Shown: one piece after another, positions 1 through 9,211 of the stretch
How positions within the stretch are numbered: position 1 is the stretch's first letter
How the letters are laid out: the number at the start of each line of letters is the position of its first letter
Origin: Erwinia mallotivora
Lineage (GTDB): Bacteria; Pseudomonadota; Gammaproteobacteria; Enterobacterales; Enterobacteriaceae
Assembly (NCBI RefSeq): GCF_000590885.1
Contig: NZ_JFHN01000037.1
Location: forward strand, 1 to 64,000
DNA: 64,000 nt
Reading direction: 5' to 3'
Made by a program: the position numbers and the translations under genes
The notes under the pieces: model-generated
Seen by the model: only the letters and a program-made list of their open reading frames with translations
What the model was told of the DNA's origin: nothing
Databases searched by the model: none

Positions 1-639
1 CAGCTCAGCAAACGGGCTGTGTGCCCATCCCTGTTTTTTCTTCGCCCTGAGTGCGTCAGGAAACACCAGCGGGTGCATATGCCACTGATTTTCTTCCATG
101 TAAGGCACAAGATGCATCCAGCGCGTGTCCGTCAGAATCTTCACGCTCCAGGCGTACCATTCCGGCGATTCCTTCTTCATCGTGGGTGATAAGAAAGACT
201 TCCAGATCGGATCTTCCGATGAGTAGTACCACTCACAGGGATGTTTCACGCACAGACGGTACAGGTAATCGCGCATTGACGGGTTCTGTACCGCCCGCCG
301 GTACTGTTCCGGGTAGTAGCCGGTAGATTTTACGTCGTCAATTTTGTTCAGCAGCTGTCGGTAGTTGAACGCCACCGCCTTGCTCCAGGGCTTCCCGTCG
401 TTATCCGCCACGCTGAAAAACCGCTCAAAAATTGTCTTCACCAGCCCTTTCGGCTGCTTCTTTCCATCGAGATGGTCAAAGCTCGCCGGGCTGTCTGTCG
501 TCGTTTCAAAACCCCGACCGGTGAGGTCATATTGCGACAGCAACTGCATATCCGACTCTGCCAGCAGCCCGTGCGATGTCCCGCCCGGCCAGTAGCGTTT
601 CCCTTCCTGGTCCGTCACAGCCTGCCCGGACAGCGCCAT
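1..639 (-). CDS. Partial protein, probably the C-terminal part of a type VI-associated M23-like protein
   Basis: An open frame of 213 codons runs off the left edge. Its ATG overlaps the stop codon of the upstream gene as TGATG, and a GAAAGG ribosome site lies just ahead. The product is rich in Trp and Tyr and has no membrane segment or signal peptide. I do not recognise a named domain. The frame stays open upstream of the ATG and reads P-D-N-H-A-D-R-K-V directly into the Met. That suggests this segment and the upstream gene were once one protein, now split by one base near 667-672. Alternatively the two are translationally coupled. The true end lies outside the window. Confidence 0.6.
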   Translation of the reverse strand, partial: MALSGQAVTDQEGKRYWPGGTSHGLLAESDMQLLSQYDLTGRGFETTTDSPASFDHLDGKKQPKGLVKTIFERFFSVADNDGKPWSKAVAFNYRQLLNKIDDVKSTGYYPEQYRRAVQNPSMRDYLYRLCVKHPCEWYYSSEDPIWKSFLSPTMKKESPEWYAWSVKILTDTRWMHLVPYMEENQWHMHPLVFPDALRAKKKQGWAHSPFAEL

Positions 640-1718
640 CACCTTTCGGTCTGCGTGGTTATCAGGCCCGGGTATACCTTTCCGTCACTGTCTTTCAGGT
701 ACACCGGAATGCCCTTCGGACAGCGGGCAAAGGCGGGCGTGTCACGCCCCGTGCCTTCCGGATTGCTCAGGAAGCGCGGCAGGTCATCCGTGGTCAGGCA
801 TTCGATATGCACCTGATAGCGTTTTTCATGCCCGTCCTCAGTGGGAACCTGAAAATACCCCAGATGGCCCACCGGGTCTCCGGCGTTAATGGGGCAGGGG
901 GTGGGGCATACCACCGTATCAAACTGCACGGCTTCACGTGACGGCGGCAGGAATGGCGACCACCACGCCGGACGGGTGGCGCTGTCGCGGGCCGGAAGAA
1001 GATTGCCGCTGTCGCACAGCGTCCACACCCGGTCCCCGGTTTTCAGGCTCATTCTGCCCGAAACCGGCTCCGCCAGCGTGACGTACGCATACTGTCGCCC
1101 GTTGCTTCCGGTCATCATGCCGGCGCTGTCCGCTTTGTCCCATGTCACCCGCGTGCCGGATGGCAGCACCGTCGCCATCCACTGCCGGGACATGTCGACA
1201 TACGCATTCAGATGCCGGCCGTCCGCCACCTTAAACGCCGTACTGTCCTGCCCCGGGTAGGCCAGCCACGGCGCGAGGTGCATGTACAGTGTGTAAAAGG
1301 TCAGCGCGCCCTCTGTCGTTTTCCCTGGCTGAATACGGTGGCGAATAAGCACAAAAGACCCGGAGTAGCATAAATCCCCCCCGTACCACGGCACGCTGAG
1401 GTAATCCCGGTTAATCCGGTACGCCACCACCTCACCGTCCACCATACACCGCACGGGCTGCTCTCCCGGAAATGGCAGCGGAAAATCCAGAGCCTCATTC
1501 ATCGCCTGACCGCTGAGCGCACACCATGGGGTGGTGGCATCACTGATGTGGATGCCTCCGTGCCACATGCCGTGGCGGCCAATAAGCCAGTGCCCGGCGG
1601 CTTCACCCTCAAGATGTGCCAGAATTTCGCGGAGGTTACTGAACTCTCCACCCCGGTTATTTTTTGGTACCGGCCAGCGTATGGTCGGGAGCAGCGGAGC
1701 ATTTTGTGTCTTAAGCAT
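639..1718 (-). CDS. M23 (LytM)-like peptidase domain protein, probable type VI-associated effector
   Basis: The 359-residue product carries the M23 pattern. His53-Gly-Gly-Ile-x-x-x-Asp60 resembles HxGIxxxD, a strand with V-L-I-R-H follows, and a later L-Y-M-H-L motif supplies the usual second His. M23 enzymes are zinc endopeptidases that cut peptidoglycan cross-links, and similar proteins accompany VgrG genes in Enterobacterales. The start at 1718 is preferred over an upstream ATG at 1826 because AAAGGA lies at good spacing before it. There is no signal peptide, as expected for a cargo delivered by another machine. The gene ends by overlapping the next one, which may be its separated C-terminal part. 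The M23 fold is inferred from motifs, and the type VI role is inferred from family context only. Confidence 0.55.
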   Translation of the reverse strand: MLKTQNAPLLPTIRWPVPKNNRGGEFSNLREILAHLEGEAAGHWLIGRHGMWHGGIHISDATTPWCALSGQAMNEALDFPLPFPGEQPVRCMVDGEVVAYRINRDYLSVPWYGGDLCYSGSFVLIRHRIQPGKTTEGALTFYTLYMHLAPWLAYPGQDSTAFKVADGRHLNAYVDMSRQWMATVLPSGTRVTWDKADSAGMMTGSNGRQYAYVTLAEPVSGRMSLKTGDRVWTLCDSGNLLPARDSATRPAWWSPFLPPSREAVQFDTVVCPTPCPINAGDPVGHLGYFQVPTEDGHEKRYQVHIECLTTDDLPRFLSNPEGTGRDTPAFARCPKGIPVYLKDSDGKVYPGLITTQTER

Positions 1719-1817
1719 ACCAAATCCTTTTAGTTGCTCTGGTTTAATACCGGCCATCATACACCTGGCGTGACTCAGCCAAAATTTTCCGTTTATGGTT
1801 GCCGGTCTGGTGCCTGA

Positions 1818-2105
1818 ATGCAGCATAACCGGGAGGGGCTGTATCCTGTCACGTCTGCCGTTTCACGAATGCTCAATTTCTTCCTGCCGATAATAGAGGA
1901 CTTTCTGATACTACTGATGGTCGGCCTTTTTTCCCCGGTATTTATTCCGCATATGGCCCCGTTCAATTTCCTGCTTTTAGTGCTGGCGGCGGTTCAGCCA
2001 GTCCTTATGAAAGACTATGGCCATCAAATCGATAAGCATGTTATTGATGGCAGACAGCTGCCCGATGACAATTCGGGTCATTCCTGCTTGTTCTTACCCG
2101 ATTGA
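1818..2105 (+). CDS. Weak hypothetical membrane ORF in the gap before ydgJ
   Basis: This 95-codon frame holds two hydrophobic stretches, roughly residues 19-45 and 48-65. No good ribosome site precedes either possible ATG (1818 or 1869). I recognise no family. It is the only coding candidate in the 427-bp stretch 1719-2145 and may be a remnant or chance frame; nothing else was seen there except the ydgJ ribosome site. Confidence 0.15.
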   Translation: MQHNREGLYPVTSAVSRMLNFFLPIIEDFLILLMVGLFSPVFIPHMAPFNFLLLVLAAVQPVLMKDYGHQIDKHVIDGRQLPDDNSGHSCLFLPD

Positions 2106-2145
2106 TGGTCTTAAATCATCTGGATATGTGACAAAAGGAGTGCAA

Positions 2146-3189
2146 ATGAGCGATAAAATTCGGGTAGGGCTGGTTGGCTACGGCTTTGCCAGCAAGACAT
2201 TTCATGCGCCATTGATTGCCGGAACTTCCGGAATGGAGCTGGCGGTCGTTTCCAGTAGTGATGCAGCTAAAGTCCACGCTGACTGGCCCTCGGCCAGCGT
2301 GGTAGCCGATCCGCAGACGCTGTTTGACGATCCTACAATCCAGCTGATTGTGATCCCCACGCCAAATGATACCCACTTTCCACTGGCGAAAGCCGCGCTG
2401 AATGCCGGTAAGCATGTGGTGGTGGACAAGCCTTTTACCGTGACACTGTCACAGGCTCGTGAACTGGACGCGCTGGCTAAGGCCAGCGGATTGCTGCTGT
2501 CGGTATTTCACAATCGCCGCTGGGACAGCGATTTCCTTACGCTGAAAACGTTGCTGGAGCAGGGAACGCTTGGCGAAGTGCGCTATTTTGAGTCACATTT
2601 CGACCGCTTTCGGCCGGAAGTGCGTAACCGCTGGCGCGAACAGAAAGGGGCTGGAAGCGGTATCTGGTACGATTTAGGGCCGCATGTGATCGATCAGGCG
2701 TTGCAGCTGTTCGGCTCACCGGTTGCCATCACTGTCGATATGACTGAACTGCGGCCTGGGGCACAAACCACCGACTACTTTCATGCGGTGCTGACCTATC
2801 CTCAGCGTCGGGTGGTTCTGCACGCCAGTATGCTGGTGCCGGCTGAATCAGCGCGCTATCAGGTACACGGCACCAAAGGCAGTTACGTAAAGTTCGGTCT
2901 GGATCCACAGGAAGACAGGCTTAAGTCGGGCGTCCGGCCACCACAGGAAGAGTGGGGCTATGATATGCGTGATGGCGTGGTGACGATAGCCTCTGATGAC
3001 GGTTCGCTGGTGGAAGAGACGCTGCTGACCACTCCGGGTAACTATCCTGCTTATTATGCCGGGGTGCGCGATGCCATTCTCGGTCGAGGGAATAACCCGG
3101 TGACGGCGGAAGAGGCCATCCAGGTGATGGAGTTGATTGAACTGGGCCTGCAATCGGCGGAAAAACGCCAGACTATGTCGCTGAAGTAG
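2146..3189 (+). CDS. ydgJ: Gfo/Idh/MocA family oxidoreductase YdgJ
   Basis: This 347-residue NAD(P)-dependent oxidoreductase has an N-terminal Rossmann fold (G-L-V-G-Y-G-F-A at residues 8-15) and the E/D-K-P motif region (V-D-K-P-F) typical of the Gfo/Idh/MocA family. A C-terminal alpha/beta substrate domain follows. Length and sequence match enterobacterial YdgJ closely. The start at 2146 is chosen because AAAAGGAG stands seven bases upstream; a longer frame opens at 2017 without a ribosome site. Its neighbour add, converging from the right, is also its neighbour in E. coli. The substrate is not known for the family member. Confidence 0.9.
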   Translation: MSDKIRVGLVGYGFASKTFHAPLIAGTSGMELAVVSSSDAAKVHADWPSASVVADPQTLFDDPTIQLIVIPTPNDTHFPLAKAALNAGKHVVVDKPFTVTLSQARELDALAKASGLLLSVFHNRRWDSDFLTLKTLLEQGTLGEVRYFESHFDRFRPEVRNRWREQKGAGSGIWYDLGPHVIDQALQLFGSPVAITVDMTELRPGAQTTDYFHAVLTYPQRRVVLHASMLVPAESARYQVHGTKGSYVKFGLDPQEDRLKSGVRPPQEEWGYDMRDGVVTIASDDGSLVEETLLTTPGNYPAYYAGVRDAILGRGNNPVTAEEAIQVMELIELGLQSAEKRQTMSLK

Positions 3190-3246
3190 CTGGCAAAAAG
3201 TCTGGCCGAATGGCAAAGCCAGCTGGCGAAGTACCGTGACATTAGT

Positions 3247-3278
3247 GCGGGGGATGCTGTTAATCCCCCGCTTTTTTT
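3247..3278 (+). terminator. Rho-independent terminator of ydgJ
   Basis: A GC-rich stem, GCGGGGGAT paired with ATCCCCCGC, is followed by seven T. It stands 58 bases after the ydgJ stop codon. Confidence 0.85.
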
Positions 3279-3319
3279 ATCCCGAACGGCTGCCGGACAA
3301 CAGGTTGTTTCTGGTCGCC

Positions 3320-4318
3320 TCAGGCAGCAACTTTTGCGCGAATTGCCTGCTTTTCACTTTCGCTTAAAAACGCAATTTTCAGCCCGTTTTCCTGAGCGGT
3401 GCGGATTTGTGCCTGGCTGAGGCCCGCCGCGGGTGCTGCAATCTGATACTCATGGGCCAGCTCAATACCCTGTACCGCCGGATCATCGGTATTAATGGTG
3501 GCAAGAATGCCGTGGTCAAGGAAGGTTGCCAGCGGATGACGGGCAAGCGATGGCACTGTGCTGGTCTGAATATTCGATGTCAGGCAGGATTCCACGCCTA
3601 TCTGATGGGCGGCGAGGAAATCCATCAGTGCCGGATCCTCAACGGCTTTTACGCCGTGACCGATACGTTCAGCGCCCAGTTCGCGAATAGCCTGCCAGAT
3701 ACTTTCCGGTCCGGCGGCTTCTCCGGCGTGAACCGTAATGCGGAAACCCGCATCCCTGGCGCGGTTGAAGTGGCTGAGGAACTGGCTGCCTGGAAAACCC
3801 AGCTCGTCCCCGGCCAAATCCAGCGCGGTAATGCCATCACGGTGAGCCAGCAAGCCTTCCAGTTCGCGCAGACAGGCCTCTTCGCCAAAGGTGCGGCTCA
3901 TAATGCCCGTCAGACGTATCTCAATATCGTGTTGCTGACATCCGGCGCGGATACCGTCAATCACCGCCTCCACCACGCCCGCCACCGGTAACTGATGGGT
4001 CATCGCCATATAGCCCGGTGAAAAGCGCAGTTCTGCGTAGTGGATCCCCGCACGGGCGGCATCCTCAACGTTTTCCAGCGCCACGCGACGGCAGGCGTCC
4101 AGCGAGGCCAGCACTTTGACCCCCCAGTCAAGCTTATGCAGAAAACTGACCAGATCCGGTTCGTTTTCTGTCACCTGCACATGGGGGCGCAACGTCTCCA
4201 GCGTCGAGGCCGGAAGGGTAAGGTTATACTGGCGGCCTAAATCAAGAATGGTTTGTGCGCGAATATTGCCATCAAGGTGGCGGTGGATATCGGTAAGCGG
4301 GAGCTGGCTGTCGATCAT
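3320..4318 (-). CDS. add: Adenosine deaminase
   Basis: This 332-residue enzyme deaminates adenosine and deoxyadenosine to inosine forms in purine salvage. The metal-binding H-x-H lies in D-I-H-R-H-L-D-G near the N terminus; later come V-H-A-G-E, the catalytic Glu region, and N-T-D-D-P near the end. All are hallmarks of the amidohydrolase-fold deaminases. The Met at 4318 gives the same N terminus as E. coli Add (M-I-D-x-x-L-P-L-T-D-I), although the open frame extends to 4399. It sits convergent to ydgJ. The window also carries guanine deaminase and xanthine dehydrogenase genes, which act further down purine breakdown. Confidence 0.95.
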   Translation of the reverse strand: MIDSQLPLTDIHRHLDGNIRAQTILDLGRQYNLTLPASTLETLRPHVQVTENEPDLVSFLHKLDWGVKVLASLDACRRVALENVEDAARAGIHYAELRFSPGYMAMTHQLPVAGVVEAVIDGIRAGCQQHDIEIRLTGIMSRTFGEEACLRELEGLLAHRDGITALDLAGDELGFPGSQFLSHFNRARDAGFRITVHAGEAAGPESIWQAIRELGAERIGHGVKAVEDPALMDFLAAHQIGVESCLTSNIQTSTVPSLARHPLATFLDHGILATINTDDPAVQGIELAHEYQIAAPAAGLSQAQIRTAQENGLKIAFLSESEKQAIRAKVAA

Positions 4319-4471
4319 GCGGTTGCACTCTGTAGTTAGCGGTAAAGTGCAGAACAGTATAAAAACATTTAGCGCTTTTCTGCCAGAAAATTGCGCCATC
4401 GGACGGTTAATTGTTGGTTATTTGACCCTGTTTTCAGGCCATGAGGGCCGGACGCCCAGCCGTCATAAAAT

Positions 4472-4496
4472 AAAAAGGGCGCCAGATGGGCGCCCT
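4472..4496 (-). terminator. Rho-independent terminator of ydgA
   Basis: On the minus strand AGGGCGCC pairs with GGCGCCCT over a short loop and is followed by TTTTT. It lies just after the ydgA stop. Confidence 0.85.
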
Positions 4497-4526
4497 GAGA
4501 AAGATAATGGTCACCGTACTGGCTGT

Positions 4527-6029
4527 TCAGGGGGCCGGAACGGCTTCTGGTGCGCTGCCGCCCAGCGTGTAGCGGGAGAAAAACTGGTCTGGCGTCATTT
4601 TTTCGCCATTCATCGTCACCTGACCTTCAGCATATTGCAGGCTGGTGATGATGTTGTTGTCCTGCTGCGTGGTCAGGCGGAATATCTGGCCCATCGCAGC
4701 CATGCCTTTCACCTGCTGCTCTGCCAGTCTGGCAGCGTCATCCTGTTTGTGACCTTCCGCCATCGCCACATGAGTCATCAGTTCGGTCGCCATATCCATC
4801 GAGATGGACAGTTTACCATCCAGTGTTTTCAGCACTTTATCGACGGCTTCAGTCACATTCTGCGGCTGCGCCACGCCGGTAGCCGGATCTTTAAACTGAA
4901 CCGCGAGGTTAAGGCTGCTCTCACCTTTGGCATTTTTCCAGCTCAGCGGGGCAATATCGAGCTGCGGATTGCCTTTCAGCAACAGCGGCAGGTTGGCACT
5001 GAGCACCTGGCTCAGACGCTGCTGGTACAATTCCGGATTAGCGTTGAGGGCGGGATCGTTGGCCAGCGCCTGTGCCTGACGGTTATAGTTTTCCGAGAAG
5101 GCTTTCATCCCGTTAGCGTCGAATTTAGTCAGCTTAATTGCCAGCTTGCCCTGACCAAAATCCTGGCCCTGCACCTTCAACGATGCCAGAGCATAATCAA
5201 TCGTTCCTGAAATAAGACTGTTTTCGGCGCTGAACGAAGACTTACCATTCAGCCCTTCTGCGTTAAAGGCAGGCTGACCGTTGACCGTCGCCGCCAGCGT
5301 CTTCAGGTTGATGCTCTGATCGCCAACACGCATTCCCTCCGGACTGAGCTGAGTCTCGGCATCCAGATTGAGGCCGTTGGCAGTAAACAGCACCGGCATA
5401 TTCAGCTGGTTTTGCGCGGTGAGGGTCAGGCTGTCCAGCTGACCACTGAAATTCACCTTATCGCCTTTTTCATCGGCGCTGATGTGCAGCTTGCCCCCGC
5501 TGGAGGCGAAACGTTCGCTGGTCTGAGGATTACTGTAATCAACGGGCAGCAGGGTGACATCAGACACCGTGTTACCGCTGTAACCCACGCGGGTATCAAC
5601 CTGAACAATCGACTGACCTTTGGTGACTTCAAACAGCTTTTTCACTGCGTCAGTGTTTTCCAGCTGACTGTGCACGGAAGCCATGCTGGGGATCAGATTG
5701 AATTTCTTCAACTGGGCAAAAGGGAAGGGACCGTGATCGATTTTTTCATTGAACACGATGCTCTGACCAGGTTTCAGTAAGGCGTTATCTTCTGTTTGTG
5801 AGCTGGACTGAATCACTACCTGCGCGGTACTGCTGAACAGGCCGCGTTTAAAGTTCTGGTAGCTCAACCGCAGGCGGCTTTCCGGTGCCATCTCGTTCAT
5901 ACGAGCATTGGCATTCTGCACCAGTTCGTCCATATTTTTTTCCAGCTGTTTACCGGTGTACCATGCCCCAGCTGTCCAGACCACCCCAAGCGCAACCACT
6001 ACGCCAATTGCTATCTTTGTTCTCTTCAT
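4527..6029 (-). CDS. ydgA: DUF945 protein YdgA
   Basis: About 500 residues long, as in other Enterobacterales. A single N-terminal hydrophobic segment (I-A-I-G-V-V-V-A-L-G-V-V-W) anchors or exports it, followed by a conserved W-Y-T-G-K motif and a long soluble DUF945 domain. In E. coli YdgA is an inner membrane-associated protein whose biochemical role is unclear. The second ATG (6029) gives a better ribosome-site distance than the ATG three codons upstream at 6038. Gene order ydgA-manA-fumC-tus is the ancestral enterobacterial one, minus fumA. Confidence 0.88.
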   Translation of the reverse strand: MKRTKIAIGVVVALGVVWTAGAWYTGKQLEKNMDELVQNANARMNEMAPESRLRLSYQNFKRGLFSSTAQVVIQSSSQTEDNALLKPGQSIVFNEKIDHGPFPFAQLKKFNLIPSMASVHSQLENTDAVKKLFEVTKGQSIVQVDTRVGYSGNTVSDVTLLPVDYSNPQTSERFASSGGKLHISADEKGDKVNFSGQLDSLTLTAQNQLNMPVLFTANGLNLDAETQLSPEGMRVGDQSINLKTLAATVNGQPAFNAEGLNGKSSFSAENSLISGTIDYALASLKVQGQDFGQGKLAIKLTKFDANGMKAFSENYNRQAQALANDPALNANPELYQQRLSQVLSANLPLLLKGNPQLDIAPLSWKNAKGESSLNLAVQFKDPATGVAQPQNVTEAVDKVLKTLDGKLSISMDMATELMTHVAMAEGHKQDDAARLAEQQVKGMAAMGQIFRLTTQQDNNIITSLQYAEGQVTMNGEKMTPDQFFSRYTLGGSAPEAVPAP

Positions 6030-6364
6030 CTGTAACATTGTCCTTTATTCAAGTCGCTGACTACGGCATCACCCGCCGGTCGGTTAACGTCCCACGAACT
6101 AAAAAACGCCATACAGGCGTTTTTGGTCTCATCCCTGTCCCTCAGGCGGAAGAGCTGTTCCTGTCGTGATGAAAGGCGGTGGCGGAATTTTTCACCTTTC
6201 AGCCAGTGCAGACAGATTTGCGCTCTTTCCGAATGCTGACCCTGAAAATCCGCTACAGGAACGACAGAAAATGTCCCCGCTCTCATCGTGCAGGCTTGCC
6301 AGAGCCACTGCTGAAACAGAGAACGTATCAACCTGATTGATAATAGCAATTGTGGCCGATGCCG
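6030..6364. other. Intergenic stretch between ydgA and manA
   Basis: This 335-bp stretch holds the manA terminator at 6101-6124 and the ydgA leader. No convincing gene is present; the open frames crossing it run through the terminator. Confidence 0.6.
6101..6124 (-). terminator. Terminator downstream of manA
   Basis: AAAAACGCC and GGCGTTTTT form a perfect stem around a five-base loop. Symmetrical A and T tracts mean it could act on either strand; manA on the minus strand is the natural user. Confidence 0.75.
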
Positions 6365-7546
6365 TCAGCCGCAATCTCCCACCCGGTTATAAACCCTCGC
6401 CGTGCGACCCGTGCCGCTTAATGTCAACGGGCCGCTGGCGGCGGGCACAAAACAAGCTTCTCCGGGAGCCAGTTTCAGCCTGCGGTGGCCGTCGCTTATC
6501 TCCGACTGCCCGTCAATGCAGAATAAAATAGCGGCGCTTTGTTGCCTGACAGTCAACGCTGTGTCGCTCAGCAGATGCACGGAAAAGGCAAAATCCGGCA
6601 CCGGCACCGGGAATGACAGCATCTCGTTCTGCCGGACGGGCCGCGTCAGCAGGCTGTCGAAAGGGCGGGACTCAAATTGCAGATTTGCCATCAGCTCCGC
6701 AACATCAATATGTTTGGGCGTCAGTCCGGCACGCAATACGTTGTCAGAGTTAGCCATTACTTCCAGTGCCACGCCATGCAGGTAAGCGTGAGGGGTGCCG
6801 GCAAACAGGAACATTGCTTCACCGGGCTGTAAGGTGATGACATTCAGCAACAGCGGTGAAAACAGACCGCTGTCATCAGGATAAAAGTCTGCAATCCGGG
6901 CAATGGTCTGCCAGGGCTCACCGGGCTGACCGCTCAGTGCGCTTTTCAGAACATCCAGCGCCCGTTTTTTCTCCTCCCCCTGCATGGAAAGTAGCGCAGA
7001 AAACAGTTCAGGCAGACCGTCGGTAGATAACTGTAGAAAATGAGCAATGGCAGGATGCGCCCCGGCTACCGGCTGCAGCAAAGAGACGATTTCGTGTCGC
7101 TGACGAAAGCCGTTAATGGCGTGAAATGGGGTCAGAGCAAAAACCAGCTCAGGCTTGTGATTAGCATCTTTGTAATTTCGTTCAGCGGCATTCAGGGGGA
7201 TCCCGGCAGCATTTTCGCGGGCAAAACCCGCTTCTGCCGCAGGCTTGCTGGGATGGACCTGAATCGACAGCGGCTGTTCAGCACAAAGTACTTTAAATAA
7301 AAAAGGCAATTCACCAAAGCGCGCGGCGATCTCTTCACCCAGCATCTTTTCCGGGTTTTCGGCAATGACCTCACGGAGTGAGCGATTTTCGCCTTTGACT
7401 TCAATATAAGAGGAACTTTTAGGATGTGCTCCCATCCACATTTCAGCAACCGGGCGCTGTTGTGGATCGCTTATCCCATACAAACTGTCCAGCGCATGGC
7501 GGCTACCCCATGCATAATGTTGCAGCGAATTGATTAATTTTTGCAT
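6365..7546 (-). CDS. manA: Mannose-6-phosphate isomerase, class I
   Basis: This 393-residue zinc enzyme interconverts fructose 6-phosphate and mannose 6-phosphate, feeding mannose use and GDP-mannose or fucose-type sugars for surface polysaccharide. The class I signature region is present, including W-G-S at the N terminus, W-M-G-A-H-P-K-S-S, and the metal-site segments Q-V-H-P-S-K and P-H-A-Y-L-H-G. The start at 7546 gives the conserved M-Q-K-L-I-N-S N terminus. It is divergent from fumC over a 194-bp gap. Confidence 0.95.
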   Translation of the reverse strand: MQKLINSLQHYAWGSRHALDSLYGISDPQQRPVAEMWMGAHPKSSSYIEVKGENRSLREVIAENPEKMLGEEIAARFGELPFLFKVLCAEQPLSIQVHPSKPAAEAGFARENAAGIPLNAAERNYKDANHKPELVFALTPFHAINGFRQRHEIVSLLQPVAGAHPAIAHFLQLSTDGLPELFSALLSMQGEEKKRALDVLKSALSGQPGEPWQTIARIADFYPDDSGLFSPLLLNVITLQPGEAMFLFAGTPHAYLHGVALEVMANSDNVLRAGLTPKHIDVAELMANLQFESRPFDSLLTRPVRQNEMLSFPVPVPDFAFSVHLLSDTALTVRQQSAAILFCIDGQSEISDGHRRLKLAPGEACFVPAASGPLTLSGTGRTARVYNRVGDCG

Positions 7547-7740
7547 ATTAACTCATAAATAATCAGGTGGACGCGAAGGTTATTAAAGCAGAAAACCTTT
7601 ACTAAAAGGCAATCGGCAGTGCAGAAAAGAGGTATACACTGCATAATGTTAAATTATTGTATGAAAAACGGCTTCCTGCGCCTGATAACCGCAAATACCA
7701 GCAACAAATTATTCCCGCCATTTAACCAAAGGAGACAGTC

Positions 7741-9138
7741 ATGGCCGCTAATCGCGTTGAAAAAGATTCAATGGGCCCCATCGATGTACCTGAAGAAAAG
7801 TTGTGGGGCGCACAGACACAGCGCTCACTGGAACATTTTCGCATCTCAACGGAAAAAATGCCCGCTGCTTTGATAGATGCACTGGCGCTGACCAAACGTG
7901 CCGCCGCCAGAGTTAATCAGGATCTCGGGCTGTTGCCGGAAGAAAAAGCGCGAGCAATCGTCTCCGCCGCTGATGAAGTGCTGGAAGGAAAGCACAGTGA
8001 TGAGTTTCCACTGGCTGTCTGGCAGACGGGATCGGGCACGCAGAGCAACATGAATATGAATGAGGTGCTTGCTAATCGCGCCAGTGAGCTGCTGGGTGGT
8101 GAGCGTGGCATGTCCCGCGTCATCCATCCCAATGATGATGTCAATAAAAGCCAGAGTTCCAATGATGTTTTCCCCACGGCAATGCACGTTGCTGCGGTCA
8201 TCGCGCTGCGTGAACATCTTCTGCCTGCACTGAACGTATTGCATAAAACCCTGGCTGCGAAAGCGGACGCCTTTAAAGACATCGTTAAAATTGGCCGGAC
8301 GCATTTACAGGATGCCACGCCGCTGACGCTGGGGCAGGAGATTTCCGGGTGGGTGGCGATGCTCAGCCATAATCTGAAGCATATCGAGCAGAGTATTCCT
8401 CACCTTGCTGAGCTGGCGCTGGGGGGTACGGCAGTGGGGACCGGGCTTAATACCCATCCGGAATATGCCGTGCGCGTGGCGAAAGCGCTGGCAGAAGCGA
8501 CCGGTCATCCTTTTGTTACCGCGCCGAATAAGTTTGAGTCGCTGGCGACCTGTGACGCGTTGGTTCATGCCCACGGTTCACTGAAAGGACTGGCCGCCTC
8601 GCTGATGAAAATTGCCAATGATGTTCGCTGGCTCTCGTCCGGACCGCGTTGTGGTATTGGCGAAATTGCCATCCCGGAAAATGAGCCGGGCAGTTCGATT
8701 ATGCCGGGCAAAGTTAATCCAACCCAGTGTGAAGCGATGACCATGCTCTGCTGCCAGGTGCTGGGGAATGATGTGGCAATCAATCTGGGCGGCGCGTCCG
8801 GAAACTTTGAGCTGAATGTTTACCGTCCGATGATCATCCACAACTTTTTGCAGTCTGTGCGCATGCTGGCTGATGGTATGGACAGCTTCAACCACCACTG
8901 TGCGACAGGCATTGAACCCGTCAGGGAACGCATTTCACAACTCCTTAATGAATCACTGATGCTGGTGACCGCATTAAATACCCATATTGGTTACGATAAA
9001 GCGGCAGAAATTGCTAAAAAAGCGCACAAAGAGGGGCTGACACTGAAAGCGTCGGCGTTAAAGCTGGGTTATCTCTCTGAAGAGGAGTTTGATGCCTGGG
9101 TGCGCCCCGAAGATATGGTTGGCAGTATGAAGTCATGA
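7741..9138 (+). CDS. fumC: Class II fumarate hydratase FumC
   Basis: The 465-residue iron-independent fumarase hydrates fumarate to malate in the citric acid cycle. The family signature [11 protein letters not shown] is intact, as are G-R-T-H-L-Q-D-A and the S-S-N-D substrate motif (Q-S-S-N-D-V-F-P-T). AGGAG lies seven bases before the ATG. In E. coli fumA precedes fumC; here manA is directly upstream, so fumC stands alone. In E. coli fumC is induced by oxidative stress and iron shortage; no SoxS box was identified by eye. Confidence 0.97.
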   Translation: MAANRVEKDSMGPIDVPEEKLWGAQTQRSLEHFRISTEKMPAALIDALALTKRAAARVNQDLGLLPEEKARAIVSAADEVLEGKHSDEFPLAVWQTGSGTQSNMNMNEVLANRASELLGGERGMSRVIHPNDDVNKSQSSNDVFPTAMHVAAVIALREHLLPALNVLHKTLAAKADAFKDIVKIGRTHLQDATPLTLGQEISGWVAMLSHNLKHIEQSIPHLAELALGGTAVGTGLNTHPEYAVRVAKALAEATGHPFVTAPNKFESLATCDALVHAHGSLKGLAASLMKIANDVRWLSSGPRCGIGEIAIPENEPGSSIMPGKVNPTQCEAMTMLCCQVLGNDVAINLGGASGNFELNVYRPMIIHNFLQSVRMLADGMDSFNHHCATGIEPVRERISQLLNESLMLVTALNTHIGYDKAAEIAKKAHKEGLTLKASALKLGYLSEEEFDAWVRPEDMVGSMKS

Positions 9139-9163
9139 TGTAAGTAAGAAATAAGAGCGGCCT

Positions 9164-9190
9164 GAGCGGAAAATATTCCGCTCTTTTTTT
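9164..9190 (+). terminator. Terminator between convergent fumC and tus
   Basis: GAGCGGAA pairs with TTCCGCTC over a four-base loop, then a run of T. It follows the fumC stop by 25 bases and faces the end of tus. Confidence 0.85.
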
Positions 9191-9211
9191 ACCCGGAAAA
9201 TCCCCGGTCGG

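Noticed and set aside
6026-6349. 107-codon frame on the minus strand between manA and ydgA
   Set aside because: It runs through the manA terminator, has no ribosome site and resembles no family.
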